Part shown: positions 43,081-53,388 of the stretch, one piece after another
Position numbering within the stretch: position 1 is the first letter of the stretch
Layout: each line of letters begins with the position of its first letter
DNA from: Cryobacterium frigoriphilum
GTDB taxonomy: Bacteria; Actinomycetota; Actinomycetes; Actinomycetales; Microbacteriaceae
Direction of reading: 5' to 3'
Assembly: GCF_004403305.1 (NCBI RefSeq)
Contig: NZ_SOHE01000053.1
Span: 268,994-332,993 of the forward strand
DNA length: 64,000 nucleotides
Notes under the pieces: model-generated
The model's input: the letters and a program-made list of their open reading frames with translations, nothing else
What the model was told of the DNA's origin: nothing
The model's database searches: none
Program-made: the position numbers and the translations under genes

Positions 43081-44364
43081 TTAAGTTCGCGCGGCATTCG
43101 CGCGCACCGCGAAGACACGCCGCCAGCCGAGCGAACGCGTGCGCGCCACCTGCGCCGTCGGCGTCGTCGGCCGCAACAGTTGCGCCTGCACGAAACGACG
43201 GATGCTCGCTCGCGCCGGCGACTTCGGCGCGGCATCGCGCAGGGTGCGCCCGGTCAGCACCGCGGCATCCGTGCCGGCCTGATCGTGCGGCACCAGCACG
43301 GGATCGTCGATGGCGCCGAAGCGCCGCAGCGCCGCCACGACCTGGCCGTGCGGATTGAGGCCGATCGCGCTCGCCCGCACCCGGTTCATCACGACACTCA
43401 CCCGGGCGTCGGCGACGACCTCGGTGAGCTCCACCCAGGCCCGCAGAAATCGCGCGAGCCCGACCGGATCGGCGACTCCGCAGGCGACCACATGGTCAGC
43501 GGACTTCAACGCCGTCAAGGTTGCCGCGTTGCGCCGCGGAGCGAACAGGTCGCTCGAAATCTCCTCGTCACTCTCGAGGTTGAAGCCCGCATCGATGACC
43601 GTGTAATCCGCGAAGTGCCGCAGGGCGTCAATCGTGCGGGTGACGCGTTCAGCAGACAGCTCGGGCCATCGCGACGGCCGCCCCAGGCCGGTCAACACCC
43701 AGAACGCACCCCGCGGGGAGTTGTACCGCTGCGCAATGCGCTCCAGCTCGGCCGGCGTGAGGCTGTCAGAGCCCGCCAGCCGACAGGCCGCCGCGAATCC
43801 CGGTGCCTCGTCGAGCATGCCGAGGCTCGGGGCTATCGAGCCGCTGTAGGTGTCCACGTCGGCGAGCACCACGGTGTGACCGGCCGCCGCGATCTCGGCC
43901 GCGATGTTGATCGCGAGCGTGGTACGTCCCGGTGCTCCGGCCGGCCCCCAGACCGTGATGACGGTGCCCGGCAGCGCGGCCGAGCGTTGCGGCCCACCCA
44001 CTCGAGGCGGAACGACGACCCCGGCCCGTAACACCGCCTCGATCTGCGGCCAGGCCGTGCTTTCATCGAGCACCTCGTAGAGGCCGAGCGCCGCCGCATT
44101 TCGACGATCCTGCGCCCCCGACGCCAGCGCCAGGACCCGGATGCCCCGCTCGTCACAGGCCGCGATCAGTTCGGGGGTCAGCAGCGTGCGGCGTGCCCGC
44201 ACGATCACGATCTCGGGTCTGATCGGGTCGTCGGCGCGGCAGAGGGCCTGCAAGAGGGCCTGGGCGGCGTCGGCCCTGGCGACCACGGTGTGGCCGTACT
44301 CGACGATGTCGGCCAGCAGCCGATCTTCGGTACGGCGGTCGAGGGCGAGGGCGAGCGTCGCCAC
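43081..44364 (-). CDS. CpaE/TadZ-like ATPase with altered P-loop
   Basis: A 427-residue protein with an N-terminal receiver-like domain (about 1-120, without the phospho-acceptor pattern) and a MinD/ParA-type ATPase domain. The Walker A region reads GPAGAPGRTT, with arginine where the P-loop lysine is expected. VLADVDTYSGS and TVIDAGFNLESDEE follow. CpaE/TadZ proteins position type IVc/Tad pili or secretion machines. The SAF-domain protein just upstream (CpaB-like) fits, but no cpaF, tadB, tadC or pilin gene is present in the window. The basic C-terminus (RTRSLGWRRVFAVRA) could bind membrane or DNA. Stop to next gene distance is 2 bases from its partner. Confidence 0.8.
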   Translation of the reverse strand: MATLALALDRRTEDRLLADIVEYGHTVVARADAAQALLQALCRADDPIRPEIVIVRARRTLLTPELIAACDERGIRVLALASGAQDRRNAAALGLYEVLDESTAWPQIEAVLRAGVVVPPRVGGPQRSAALPGTVITVWGPAGAPGRTTLAINIAAEIAAAGHTVVLADVDTYSGSIAPSLGMLDEAPGFAAACRLAGSDSLTPAELERIAQRYNSPRGAFWVLTGLGRPSRWPELSAERVTRTIDALRHFADYTVIDAGFNLESDEEISSDLFAPRRNAATLTALKSADHVVACGVADPVGLARFLRAWVELTEVVADARVSVVMNRVRASAIGLNPHGQVVAALRRFGAIDDPVLVPHDQAGTDAAVLTGRTLRDAAPKSPARASIRRFVQAQLLRPTTPTAQVARTRSLGWRRVFAVRANAART

Positions 44365-44366
44365 GG

Positions 44367-44999
44367 TCAGCGCTCCACATCGGTGTTGACGGCGACGATC
44401 GAGACGGCATCATCGTTTGCGATCGCTTCCAGAACGGTCGACACGGCATTCTTGGGCACCAAGATCTCGACCATCGGGGCATCCGTGGTGGTCAGGATTC
44501 CGTTCTGTTCGACGACCCGAACCACCGTGGCGGCGGACACCAGAATGCCCGGTGGTGCATACCGGGAGCTATCTGATTTCACGGCGGCCCAGACGTCGAC
44601 GACCGATCCGGCCGTGACCGACTGCGCGAGCAGGCCGCGCAGCGTCACCACGAGGCTCGTGAACAGTTCGCCCTTCACGCTGCCGACCGCGGATGCCGGT
44701 ACGAGCTCGCCGGCGACCACGGTGCGGGTCACCAGCACTCCCTCGGCCGGCAGCAGCGCCGGCGTCAGGTACAGGTCGGCCGCGCCGTCGAGCCGCACGT
44801 CGCGCCGCGTGAGGTCGGCGGCATGGATTCGGTCGCCAACGGTCAGGGCCTCCGCGGCCGCGTACACGGCGGTCGTGCGCTCGGCGCGCACAACGATCGC
44901 GGCCACACCGGCGACGGATGCGACGACGAGCACGAGCCCGAGCGTGAAGCGCGGATCGAACCAGAATCGTTTGCGTGTGCTCGTGCCCGGGTTCGTCAT
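44367..44999 (-). CDS. SAF-domain membrane protein, CpaB/RcpC-like
   Basis: A 210-residue protein with a cytoplasmic basic N-terminus, one membrane helix (about residues 17-40) and an extracytoplasmic SAF domain (about 45-110, YAAAEALTVGDRIHAADLTRRDV, then GELVPASAVG). CpaB/RcpC proteins are components of Tad pilus assembly. The start is ATG 44999 (MTNPGTSTRKRFW); the frame continues far upstream but overlaps the promoter of the divergent HTH gene. It is followed after two bases by the CpaE-like gene. Confidence 0.8.
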   Translation of the reverse strand: MTNPGTSTRKRFWFDPRFTLGLVLVVASVAGVAAIVVRAERTTAVYAAAEALTVGDRIHAADLTRRDVRLDGAADLYLTPALLPAEGVLVTRTVVAGELVPASAVGSVKGELFTSLVVTLRGLLAQSVTAGSVVDVWAAVKSDSSRYAPPGILVSAATVVRVVEQNGILTTTDAPMVEILVPKNAVSTVLEAIANDDAVSIVAVNTDVER

Positions 45000-45105
45000 G
45001 CGGCTACCTCGCCTGTGTGCTCGCCTGCGTGAGAGAAAGCGCCGATTCAGCGCCCGGCGGATGCCGTCGGTACATACTGGCGGGGAAGTGCGCGTCGCGG
45101 GGAAG

Positions 45106-45114
45106 TTATCCACA
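45106..45114 (+). promoter_or_regulatory. DnaA-box-like motif upstream of the HTH gene
   Basis: TTATCCACA, a perfect match to the DnaA box, occurs 52 bases before the HTH gene start and is followed by a T6 run. A single box can mean DnaA-dependent regulation or chance; there is no cluster, so it is not an origin. Confidence 0.35.
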
Positions 45115-45165
45115 GGCAGTTTTTTGCGTCTGGTCGAAATGGACCGGCCGACGCATAATACGAGC

Positions 45166-45474
45166 ATGACCGATTCCGGGCACTCAGCAGCCGTGGGCAG
45201 ATTTCTGACCCTCGGCGACGTCGCAGAGGTACTGTCGATTTCCGCGGCCGAGGCACTCGATCTGGTGCGTTCAAACGAGCTCCCGGCAATCCGCATCGGC
45301 ACCGCCGGCGCCTGGCGCGTGGAACGGATTGTGCTCGAGTCGTATATCGAGGCTAAGTACGAGGAGGCCAGACGGATGGCGCTCTGGCAGCAGTCCGATT
45401 TCAGCGACATCGTCGAGCTGTCGGGTGGGCGCATCCTGCGTCCCGACAAGAACAGCAGCCCCGGCGACGACTGA
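45166..45474 (+). CDS. small helix-turn-helix protein, excisionase/HTH_17 type
   Basis: A 102-residue protein with a MerR-like/HTH_17 domain at about residues 10-60: FLTLGDVAEVLSISAAEALDLVRSNELPAIRIGTAGAWRVER, followed by LESYIEAKYEEAR. This is the excisionase-type fold, but there is no integrase or att site, so it is more likely a chromosomal DNA-binding regulator. It diverges from the CpaB/CpaE-like pair. Confidence 0.8.
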   Translation: MTDSGHSAAVGRFLTLGDVAEVLSISAAEALDLVRSNELPAIRIGTAGAWRVERIVLESYIEAKYEEARRMALWQQSDFSDIVELSGGRILRPDKNSSPGDD

Positions 45475-45487
45475 CTGCGGGTGCGGG

Positions 45488-46084
45488 TCAGCCCTGGCGG
45501 CCCAGCTTCACCAGCACGATGTGTGCCAGCGGCAGGATGCGCACCTCGTGCACGTCGCCGGCGCGCCTGACCGTGCCGACGTCGTGCACCGCGAGGTCGA
45601 GGTGATCGCGCCCGACCCGGTCGATGGTGCCGTGCAGGCGTTCGGTGCCGGTCTGCACCTCGATGTTGGTGCGGCGCCGACAGAGGTCACGCAGCACGAA
45701 CGGCAGCCCGATACGGTCCGACAGCCGTGCGGATGACTCCGCCTCCGGCTCGAGGGATCCCTCGACCTGCGGCGGCTGCAGGAGCACACCGGCGATCGCG
45801 GCCATCGGCACCACGCACTGGGCACCGGTCGATGCGCCCAGCAGATCCCCCGCGACCCAGTCGCGCCCGAAGGCGTTCGGCCGCAGCGTGAGTCGGTCGC
45901 CAGACACCAGCACGACCCTGACCACCCCGGTGGCCTCGGAGGCCACAATGCTGACCAGACGCCCGCGCAGCGCGAGCCGCCCCAGCCGCAGTCGCTCTTC
46001 TTCGGCGCGCAGGTTGGAGTCTTCGGCATCACGCTCGTACTCGAGCTGCCCTTCGAGGTCATCGAACAGATTGTCCCAGCGCAC
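45488..46084 (-). CDS. conserved hypothetical protein near secA
   Basis: A 198-residue soluble protein that I cannot assign to a named family. The N-terminus is acidic and helical (MRWDNLFDDLEGQLEYERDAED) and probably a coiled coil to about residue 40. The remainder has two beta-rich halves (LRGRLVSIVASEATGVVRVVLVSGDRLTL; TNIEVQTGTERLHGTIDRVGRDHLDLAVHD) that look like related SH3/Sm-like barrels. It is convergent with the HTH gene. Confidence 0.75.
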   Translation of the reverse strand: MRWDNLFDDLEGQLEYERDAEDSNLRAEEERLRLGRLALRGRLVSIVASEATGVVRVVLVSGDRLTLRPNAFGRDWVAGDLLGASTGAQCVVPMAAIAGVLLQPPQVEGSLEPEAESSARLSDRIGLPFVLRDLCRRRTNIEVQTGTERLHGTIDRVGRDHLDLAVHDVGTVRRAGDVHEVRILPLAHIVLVKLGRQG

Positions 46085-46122
46085 ACGCCGAAACTACTCG
46101 CCCTGAGCGAGGTCCGCTCGAG

Positions 46123-46150
46123 TTTTCCACAATTCGCGAGTTGTGCACAT
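46123..46150. promoter_or_regulatory. TCCACA-type inverted motif upstream of a divergent gene pair
   Basis: TTTTCCACAA at 46123-46132 and TTGTGCACA at 46141-46149 contain CACAA/TTGTG arms across eight bases. It lies in the 209-base gap between the divergent 45488 and 46294 genes. It resembles the DnaA-type motif at 45106 but is one base off consensus. Function is unknown. Confidence 0.3.
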
Positions 46151-46293
46151 GTTGTAAAAGCCCTCGACAGACTGTGCTCTCGATGGTTAAGTGTCGACGT
46201 GCACCCCAAGATGAGTGGCACTCGTTCGAGCACGGTTCCACGGCTCCTCCTCCAGCTCCCTTCAGCTAGTACGCCACGGACATCGGAGAAATC

Positions 46294-46866
46294 ATGACCC
46301 GCCCGTTCGAAGACTCCGGAACACAGAACAGCTCGGCAGCACCGTCTCGCCCGCCAGCACAGGCAACACCGTCTCGCCCAGCAGCACAGTCTCGCCCGGC
46401 AGCACAGTCTCGCCCGCCAGCACCGTCCCACCCGGCAGTACAGGGCTATCGGGCAGCACAGGGCTACCCGGCAGCGGCCGGTTCGGCGGCAGCACTGCGC
46501 AGTGAACGACCCGCGCCGTTCTCGCTTCGGCCCGATCCGGAACCGCTGCTGATCAACCTGGCCCGCGGCTATCTGGAGACGATGGCCGGGGCCAGGGAGC
46601 CGGAACAACTCGCACGATGGCTGAGCGACGGCGCGTATCGGCGGCTGTTGAAGCGGGTGGTGCTCGCGAGCCGAGCGCGGGCGGTGACCAAGCGTGCGGC
46701 CGTCATGCCGACCATCATCGTGGATCGGGTCATCGTGACGGAACCGAATGAGGGGGTCATCGAGGCGGTGGTAATTCTGCACAGCCGGGTGCGCACGAGG
46801 GCCGTGGCCGTGCGGCTGGAGGGCCGGGGCGATCGTTGGCGGGCGAGCGCCATCAACGTCATGTAG
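46294..46866 (+). CDS. Rv3235-family protein with repetitive Pro/Ala N-terminus
   Basis: A 190-residue protein. Residues 15-60 are low-complexity (units such as PSRPAAQSRPAAQ), and residues 85-190 form the conserved domain: LARGYLETMAGAREPEQLARWLSDGAYRRLL, ending VAVRLEGRGDRWRASAINVM. This C-terminal pattern is that of the actinobacterial Rv3235 family, encoded next to secA in many genomes; its function is unknown and the fold looks NTF2-like. It is convergent with secA. Confidence 0.82.
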   Translation: MTRPFEDSGTQNSSAAPSRPPAQATPSRPAAQSRPAAQSRPPAPSHPAVQGYRAAQGYPAAAGSAAALRSERPAPFSLRPDPEPLLINLARGYLETMAGAREPEQLARWLSDGAYRRLLKRVVLASRARAVTKRAAVMPTIIVDRVIVTEPNEGVIEAVVILHSRVRTRAVAVRLEGRGDRWRASAINVM

Positions 46867-46927
46867 CCGGCCCCTGATATAGCTGGCCCCTGATGTAGCT
46901 GGCCCGCGGTGTGGCTGGCCCGTGCGG
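46864..46927. repeat. four 16-bp tandem repeats starting at the stop codon
   Basis: Units at 46864, 46880, 46896 and 46912 follow TAGCTGGCCCCTGATG with one to five changes. The first unit includes the TAG stop of the Rv3235-like gene, so the array begins exactly at the end of coding sequence. Confidence 0.85.
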
Positions 46928-46938
46928 CCTTGCACACA

Positions 46939-46979
46939 ACACGCCCAGCGGCCCCGATGATCCGGGGTGCTGGGCGTGT
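46939..46979. terminator. bidirectional terminator between Rv3235-like gene and secA
   Basis: ACACGCCCAGC and GCTGGGCGTGT form a perfect 11-base stem, with an inner CCCCG/CGGGG stem at 46953-46966. It serves the convergent Rv3235-like and secA transcripts. U-tracts are weak on both sides. Confidence 0.7.
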
Positions 46980-47000
46980 GTGACTGCTGCTGGCTGGCTG

Positions 47001-49814
<2,814 letters not shown>

Positions 49815-49928
49815 GGATGTTCTCCACTAGTCGTCACGGCGCGTGTCTGCGCCTGTCGTCCGGCCGGACGCGCGGGCCGTTGAGACCCGCGCGCCGACGT
49901 AGCCAGCAACTATAACAATGCTACTTGG

Positions 49929-49968
49929 TCACACCCTGATGATCAGTGTGTGTGATCATCAGGTGTGA
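49929..49968 (-). terminator. hairpin directly after hpf
   Basis: TCACACCCTGATGATCA (49929-49945) and TGATCATCAGGTGTGA (49953-49968) pair over 16 bases with one bulge. It adjoins the hpf stop codon and probably terminates the comF-hpf transcript ahead of secA. Confidence 0.7.
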
Positions 49969-50700
49969 TCAGCGCGAGTTGCCCGCGTGGGTGCGCTCCC
50001 GCGCGACGGTGGCCGCTTCCTGCAGCTCCTCCGCGTTGTCGTCGAGTTCGATCACGCCGTAGTCCCAGCCCTTGCGGCGGTAGACCACGCTGGGACGCTT
50101 CGTCTCCGAGTCCTGGAACAGGTAGAAATCGTGCCCGACCAGTTCCATGAAGTACAGGGCGTCGTCCACCGTCATCGGCGCCGACGCGAAGACCTTGCGA
50201 CGAATCACGACCGGGCAGTACTCCTCATCGAGATCGGTCACGGTCGCCTCCTCAGCGGTCGCGACGGGCACGATCGGAATCGTGCCGGTACGTACCCGTT
50301 CCATCGTCTCCCCCGTTGCGGGGGTGATGTCCACGACGGTGAAGCCGACAGCGGATGCGTCGTGCAGCGAGGTGGGGCGGTGGGCGCCGCCGCGGTGCAC
50401 CTTCTTGCGGTCCTTGGCCCGACGAACCCGCTCGAGCAGCCGACCGAGCGCTACATCGAAGGCGGCGTACTTGTCTGAGCCGTCGGCTTCGGCCCGCACG
50501 AGCGGACCCTTGCCGATGAGTGTGAGCTCCACCCGGTCGTTACCGGAGGCGGCACCATTCTTTTCGTGGTGCCGGCTGACCTTGATTTCCAGTGCGAGGG
50601 CCTTGTCGGCGAGTCCGGCGATTTTCTCGGCCTTCTCCGTCGCGTACTCGCGGAAACGATCAGTGATCCCTAGGTTGCGTCCGACAATGTTAGTTTCCAT
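49969..50700 (-). CDS. hpf: long-form ribosome hibernation promoting factor
   Basis: A 243-residue long HPF that dimerises 70S ribosomes in stationary phase. The N-terminal S30AE/RHF domain (about 1-105) begins METNIVGRNLGITDRFREYATEKAEKI; the C-terminal dimerisation domain (about 185-240) has ALYFMELVGHDFYLFQDSETKRPSVVYRRKGWDYGVIE. The start is ATG 50700 with GGAGG seven bases upstream; a longer in-frame extension lacks a site. secA-hpf-comF order is shared with mycobacteria. Confidence 0.95.
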   Translation of the reverse strand: METNIVGRNLGITDRFREYATEKAEKIAGLADKALALEIKVSRHHEKNGAASGNDRVELTLIGKGPLVRAEADGSDKYAAFDVALGRLLERVRRAKDRKKVHRGGAHRPTSLHDASAVGFTVVDITPATGETMERVRTGTIPIVPVATAEEATVTDLDEEYCPVVIRRKVFASAPMTVDDALYFMELVGHDFYLFQDSETKRPSVVYRRKGWDYGVIELDDNAEELQEAATVARERTHAGNSR

Positions 50701-50786
50701 GACGACCTCCAGATCTGGCGGAACGCCCGAGACTGGGCGATCATTGCGCGCCGATAAGACAACCGTAGCCGGGCCCACCGGATAAG

Positions 50787-51539
50787 TCACAGCATTTTGT
50801 CAACCGGTTTCGTGTGAACGTCTCGCGTCGGGTACCTGCGGCGTGTTTCCGCCAGTGTCGCGACGCCGAGAACTTCGCCGCCCGCGGCACGCACGGCGCG
50901 TCGCGCCTCGAGCACGGTCGCGCCGGTGGTCAGGATGTCATCGACGATGAGGCACCGAAAGTTCGCCAGGCCGTAGCGTGCCCGCAGGGAGCCGGTCTTG
51001 TTGCGCGCCCGCTCCTCGCGGCCGAGGCCGACCTGATCGGTGGTGGTCAGAGCAAGGTCGAGAACCGGCGTGGCAACAAGCCCGGCGTGGCGCAGCAGTA
51101 GTTCGACCGGGTGGTAGCCCCTGGCCCGAAACGCGGCGGCGGCCGACGGAATCGTGACGAGGTGCACATCCGCTGCCGGCTGGGCACGCGAGGCCACGTC
51201 GAGACCGGCGAGGGCCGCGGCGATGGCCTGCCGCAGCGGCACGGCGAGCGCGGCCGCGGCATCCGTTCGCCCGCCGTCCTTGAAATTGCCGAGCACCCGG
51301 CGCACGACGCCGGAATAGTCCAGGGCAGCCCAGACCGTCTGGTCGCCCCGGCAGCAGGTGTGCGGCCGGGCACCGAGGCTCAGGCGGCAGGCCGCGCAGA
51401 GCGCTCGGTCGGGGGCGCCGCAGCCGCTGCACTGGGTCGGGGCGAGCACGGCCCAGGCGTCCAGCAGGGCGCGCCGGGCGGGGGTTTCGGAGGCGGGGGT
51501 TTCGGGGGCGGGGGTTTCGGGGGCGGGGTCACGGCGCAT
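50787..51539 (-). CDS. ComF-like phosphoribosyltransferase-fold protein
   Basis: A 250-residue ComFC-type protein. A double CxxC zinc site is near the N-terminus (CSGCGAPDRALCAACR), and the PRPP-binding loop reads CLIVDDILTTGAT near the C-terminus. ComFC homologues are needed for late steps of DNA uptake in competent bacteria; here no other com genes are seen. The first ~20 residues after the chosen ATG 51539 are PETPA-like repeats encoded by 15-base DNA units. The frame upstream of this ATG is unlikely coding. Confidence 0.85.
   Translation of the reverse strand: MRRDPAPETPAPETPASETPARRALLDAWAVLAPTQCSGCGAPDRALCAACRLSLGARPHTCCRGDQTVWAALDYSGVVRRVLGNFKDGGRTDAAAALAVPLRQAIAAALAGLDVASRAQPAADVHLVTIPSAAAAFRARGYHPVELLLRHAGLVATPVLDLALTTTDQVGLGREERARNKTGSLRARYGLANFRCLIVDDILTTGATVLEARRAVRAAGGEVLGVATLAETRRRYPTRDVHTKPVDKML
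51478..51522. repeat. 15-bp tandem repeat at the comF-like gene start
   Basis: Three 15-base units GCGGGGGTTTCGGGG, with one variant position, encode the PETPA repeats at the N-terminus of the ComF-like protein. A copy-number change would only alter a disordered tail. Confidence 0.85.
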
Positions 51540-51663
51540 GCGGCCAGCGTGCACCCGAACGGCACGATCGCCACGCCCACGGGCCGATCGGTGCACACCT
51601 CGCCGCGGCGGCCGGCCTGTGGAGGGATGCGCGGCCTGCTGCCCCCGACCTGGCCGCCGGTGC

Positions 51664-53388
51664 CTACCCGCCGATGCCCTGCTGGGTCGCGAGCAGGCCG
51701 ACCCCGTCGAGACGCTCCTGCCAGCCCAAGCCGCGCTGCACCGTGAGGCTTCCGTCAGAGGTCAGCGCCCGCAGGTCCCGCACGGAATTGCTGCCGACGA
51801 TCGTGACAGTGTCGGCCGGGGCGTCAAGATCGAGGCTCTCACCACCGATGCGCTGGGCCAGGATGCGTTCCTCACCGCTCGGCAGCCGGCCGAGCGAGGC
51901 CACGGTGAGTTCGTCGATCCAGGTGGCGTCGAGCGGCACGCCGTCGTTCGTGGCCAGCAGCAGGGGCGCTCCCAGGGCCACCGGAGCCGAGTCGTTGCGT
52001 TCGATGGCGGTGACGACGAATCGGGTCTCGGTTGCGGTGCGCAGCAGCGCCACGAGCCGGGTGCCGTCGCGGGAGACCTTGAGCGCCGAGATCGCGGTGG
52101 CCTCCGGCCAGGGCGACTCGATCGATGTCGCCGCACCCGACCGGTCGTAGACGACGATCTCGTTCGGGTTCCCGGCCGGCACACTCCACACGAAGCCGTC
52201 GCTGTCGATCGACGGCGCAATGAGTGCGGCGCGGGAATCGACGAGCAGCGGCTCTTCTCCCGCGGTGACGATGTAGACCCCGGCGGCGCTCAGGACCGCG
52301 GCTCGAGTATGCCCGGCCGCGACCGTCACCGACGTCGGGTTGAGGGCCACCACGGCGTTCGAGAGCTGTGTCAGCGGGCTGACGGCGTCACCGCTCGCGG
52401 CGAGCAGCCCGAACTCCCCGTTGCGCAGGATCAGTGCCCGGGCATCGACGCGGGGATTGACGATGGGGGCGTTGTCCCCCAGCTCGCCGATGTCCTGGGA
52501 GTTCTGATCGATCGTGATCGTCACGCTCGTGCCGGCCGGAAGACTCGCGGTCAGCTGGGCCTTCATGCGTTGCAGGGCGACGCGGTCGGCGCCGAGCGCC
52601 TGGCTGTTGAGATCGACCTGGGCGTCACGACCGACGACCCGCACCGCATCCGCGGTCAGCGCGGTGCCCTGCGGAAACGCCGTCGTCACCGCGGTACCCA
52701 GCCAGGAGCTGGGACCGGCCAGAACGGCCCGCACGATCTTCGTCGGCGCCGACGCACCCCGCGGAAACCAGCGCAGGTCGGGCACGAGCCAGGTGAAGCC
52801 CGGATCGAAGTAGTACAGGGCCTGTTCGCTGAACACATCGCTGAAGGTCGTCTCGTCGATCACCGTGCCGTTGGGTGCCGAGCTGATGCGCCACTGGCCA
52901 CCGACCAGCACGAAGCTGTACGGCAGCGGAACCGGCTCGTTCGAGTCGATTTCGCGGTACTGGCCGCTCGCGTCGACCTCGGCGACGGGGCGCACGGAGA
53001 ACTGCATGGTCTGCTCGTCGAGCATCGTGAATGAGCGACCGGTCACGTCGTCGACCGTGACCCCGGTGTCCGGGTTCCAGTCTTCGCTGTAGGCGGGCGT
53101 GAGGTATTCCCTGGCGATGTCGTAGTTGCTGTCGGGGCTGGATGCGGCGTCGATGAAGCCGCGCAGAATGGCCTCCATGTCGGCATCGTTCTGCGGGCCG
53201 GACGGCAGAAACACGGGAGCCGGGTCGTCGCCGGGAATGTCCGCCTGGCCCTCATGCACGCCGCCGTCTCGGGGAATGCCCGAACAGGCGGTGAGCAGCA
53301 GGGCGGCGACGCCGACGAGAGCGACGAGCGCGCGGCGGCGTACGGATGCGCGGCGTACGGATGGGCGGCACACTGACGGGCTAGGCAT
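51664..53388 (-). CDS. lpqB: lipoprotein LpqB, MtrAB accessory
   Basis: A 574-residue lipoprotein. The signal peptide ends in the lipobox LLTAC (Cys35). Then follow the GerMN domain and the LpqB beta-propeller part (TWLVPDLRWFPRGASAPTKIVRAVLAGPSSWLGTAV and GFVWSVPAG). LpqB binds the extracellular side of MtrB and modulates MtrA signalling in mycobacteria. ATG 53388 overlaps the mtrB stop by eight bases (ATGCCTAG), so translation is coupled. Confidence 0.94.
   Translation of the reverse strand: MPSPSVCRPSVRRASVRRRALVALVGVAALLLTACSGIPRDGGVHEGQADIPGDDPAPVFLPSGPQNDADMEAILRGFIDAASSPDSNYDIAREYLTPAYSEDWNPDTGVTVDDVTGRSFTMLDEQTMQFSVRPVAEVDASGQYREIDSNEPVPLPYSFVLVGGQWRISSAPNGTVIDETTFSDVFSEQALYYFDPGFTWLVPDLRWFPRGASAPTKIVRAVLAGPSSWLGTAVTTAFPQGTALTADAVRVVGRDAQVDLNSQALGADRVALQRMKAQLTASLPAGTSVTITIDQNSQDIGELGDNAPIVNPRVDARALILRNGEFGLLAASGDAVSPLTQLSNAVVALNPTSVTVAAGHTRAAVLSAAGVYIVTAGEEPLLVDSRAALIAPSIDSDGFVWSVPAGNPNEIVVYDRSGAATSIESPWPEATAISALKVSRDGTRLVALLRTATETRFVVTAIERNDSAPVALGAPLLLATNDGVPLDATWIDELTVASLGRLPSGEERILAQRIGGESLDLDAPADTVTIVGSNSVRDLRALTSDGSLTVQRGLGWQERLDGVGLLATQQGIGG

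Noticed and set aside
45166..45474. Prophage or integrative element marked by an excisionase
   Set aside because: No integrase, attachment repeats or phage genes; composition matches the surroundings.
45106..46149. Replication origin suggested by DnaA-box-like motifs
   Set aside because: Only one perfect box and one imperfect motif 1 kb apart; no dnaA or dnaN nearby.
46864..46927. CRISPR-like array
   Set aside because: Units are contiguous without spacers and no cas gene is present.
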